From Calditrichia bacterium (GTDB lineage: Bacteria; Calditrichota; Calditrichia; JAJRVZ01), in the NCBI GenBank assembly GCA_030634505.1, contig DAOWAQ010000120.1:1-6392 (forward strand): a DNA stretch of 6,392 nt. Direction: 5' to 3'. Position numbers and translations under genes: made by a program. Positions within the stretch are counted from its first letter, which is position 1, and every line of letters starts with the position of its first letter. The notes below the pieces were generated by a model. It saw only the letters and a program-made list of their open reading frames with translations, was not told where the DNA came from and searched no databases. Below, one piece after another: positions 6,164 through 6,392 of the stretch.

Positions 6164-6392
6164 ATGATTGAATACATAGACGTTCGTACATTTTATACTC
6201 AAACAAAAGATCGGTTAAAATTAACCTTGGCTACTTCTGAGAATGGTTTTAGCCGTCGTATTAGTAAAAGTGACATACACAGGCCTGGATTAGCGCTAGC
6301 CGGCTTTGTGGAATTGTTTACATACGATCGGGTACAGGTTTTAGGAAATACCGAAGTAAAATATTTATCTTCCCTTACTAAAGAAGATTTGA
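6164..6392 (+). CDS. hprK: HPr kinase/phosphorylase, N-terminal part
   Basis: HPr kinase/phosphorylase adds and removes phosphate on a regulatory serine of HPr or an HPr-like protein, linking carbon and energy status to transport and gene expression. Seventy-six codons are present before the window ends. They match the family's N-terminal domain: SKSDIHRPGLALAGFVELF (36-54) followed by RVQVLGNTEVKYLSSL (58-73), the characteristic RPGL...G...RxQvlGxTE pattern. The C-terminal catalytic domain with the P-loop lies outside the window. The ATG at 6164 gives the expected N-terminus, but only a weak GAG-type ribosome site precedes it. It lies 46 bases past a strong terminator, so it probably has its own promoter. 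TTGCAC at 6127-6132 is a possible -35 box, without a convincing -10. Many Gram-negative lineages have hprK without a full sugar PTS, so its role here could be non-classical. Confidence 0.92.
   Translation, partial: MIEYIDVRTFYTQTKDRLKLTLATSENGFSRRISKSDIHRPGLALAGFVELFTYDRVQVLGNTEVKYLSSLTKEDL

Overview
This is an AT-rich window (roughly one third G+C by eye) carrying a compact run of bacterial housekeeping genes, nearly all on the + strand. The order is recJ (5'-truncated here), a DUF494/Smg-family gene, topA, a XerC/XerD-type tyrosine recombinase, a short ribosome hibernation factor (hpf/raiA) and the start of hprK (HPr kinase/phosphorylase). The base composition, the use of hprK next to hpf, and a short-form HPF suggest a Gram-negative lineage of the Fibrobacteres-Chlorobi-Bacteroidetes type. 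A Marinimicrobia/SAR406- or Ignavibacteria-like genome would fit, but this is inference from gene order and composition and cannot be proved without a search.

Layout. Bases 1-235 hold a partial, unrecognised reading frame on the - strand that runs off the left edge. At about 236-252 the sequence switches abruptly into the middle of recJ, whose first ~100 codons are missing. recJ ends at 1658. A 151-bp AT-rich spacer with one weak promoter candidate leads to the DUF494 gene (1810-2277). A 274-bp non-coding stretch follows; it contains an imperfect hairpin and two short blocks that also occur in the downstream recombinase gene. topA (2552-4822), the recombinase (4822-5742) and hpf (5743-6066) form a very tight operon: a 1-nt stop/start overlap, then directly abutting genes, closed by a strong intrinsic terminator at 6088-6117. 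hprK starts at 6164 and runs off the right edge.

How the genes fit together. RecJ, TopA and the Xer recombinase all act on chromosome maintenance (5'-end resection, relaxation of negative supercoils, dimer resolution). HPF inactivates ribosomes in stationary phase, and HPr kinase senses carbon and energy status. No CRISPR array, IS transposase, toxin-antitoxin pair, tRNA/rRNA or defence system was seen. I found no new biological system. The points most worth a second look are the recJ junction with its antisense partial ORF, and the Xer-like blocks in the topA leader.
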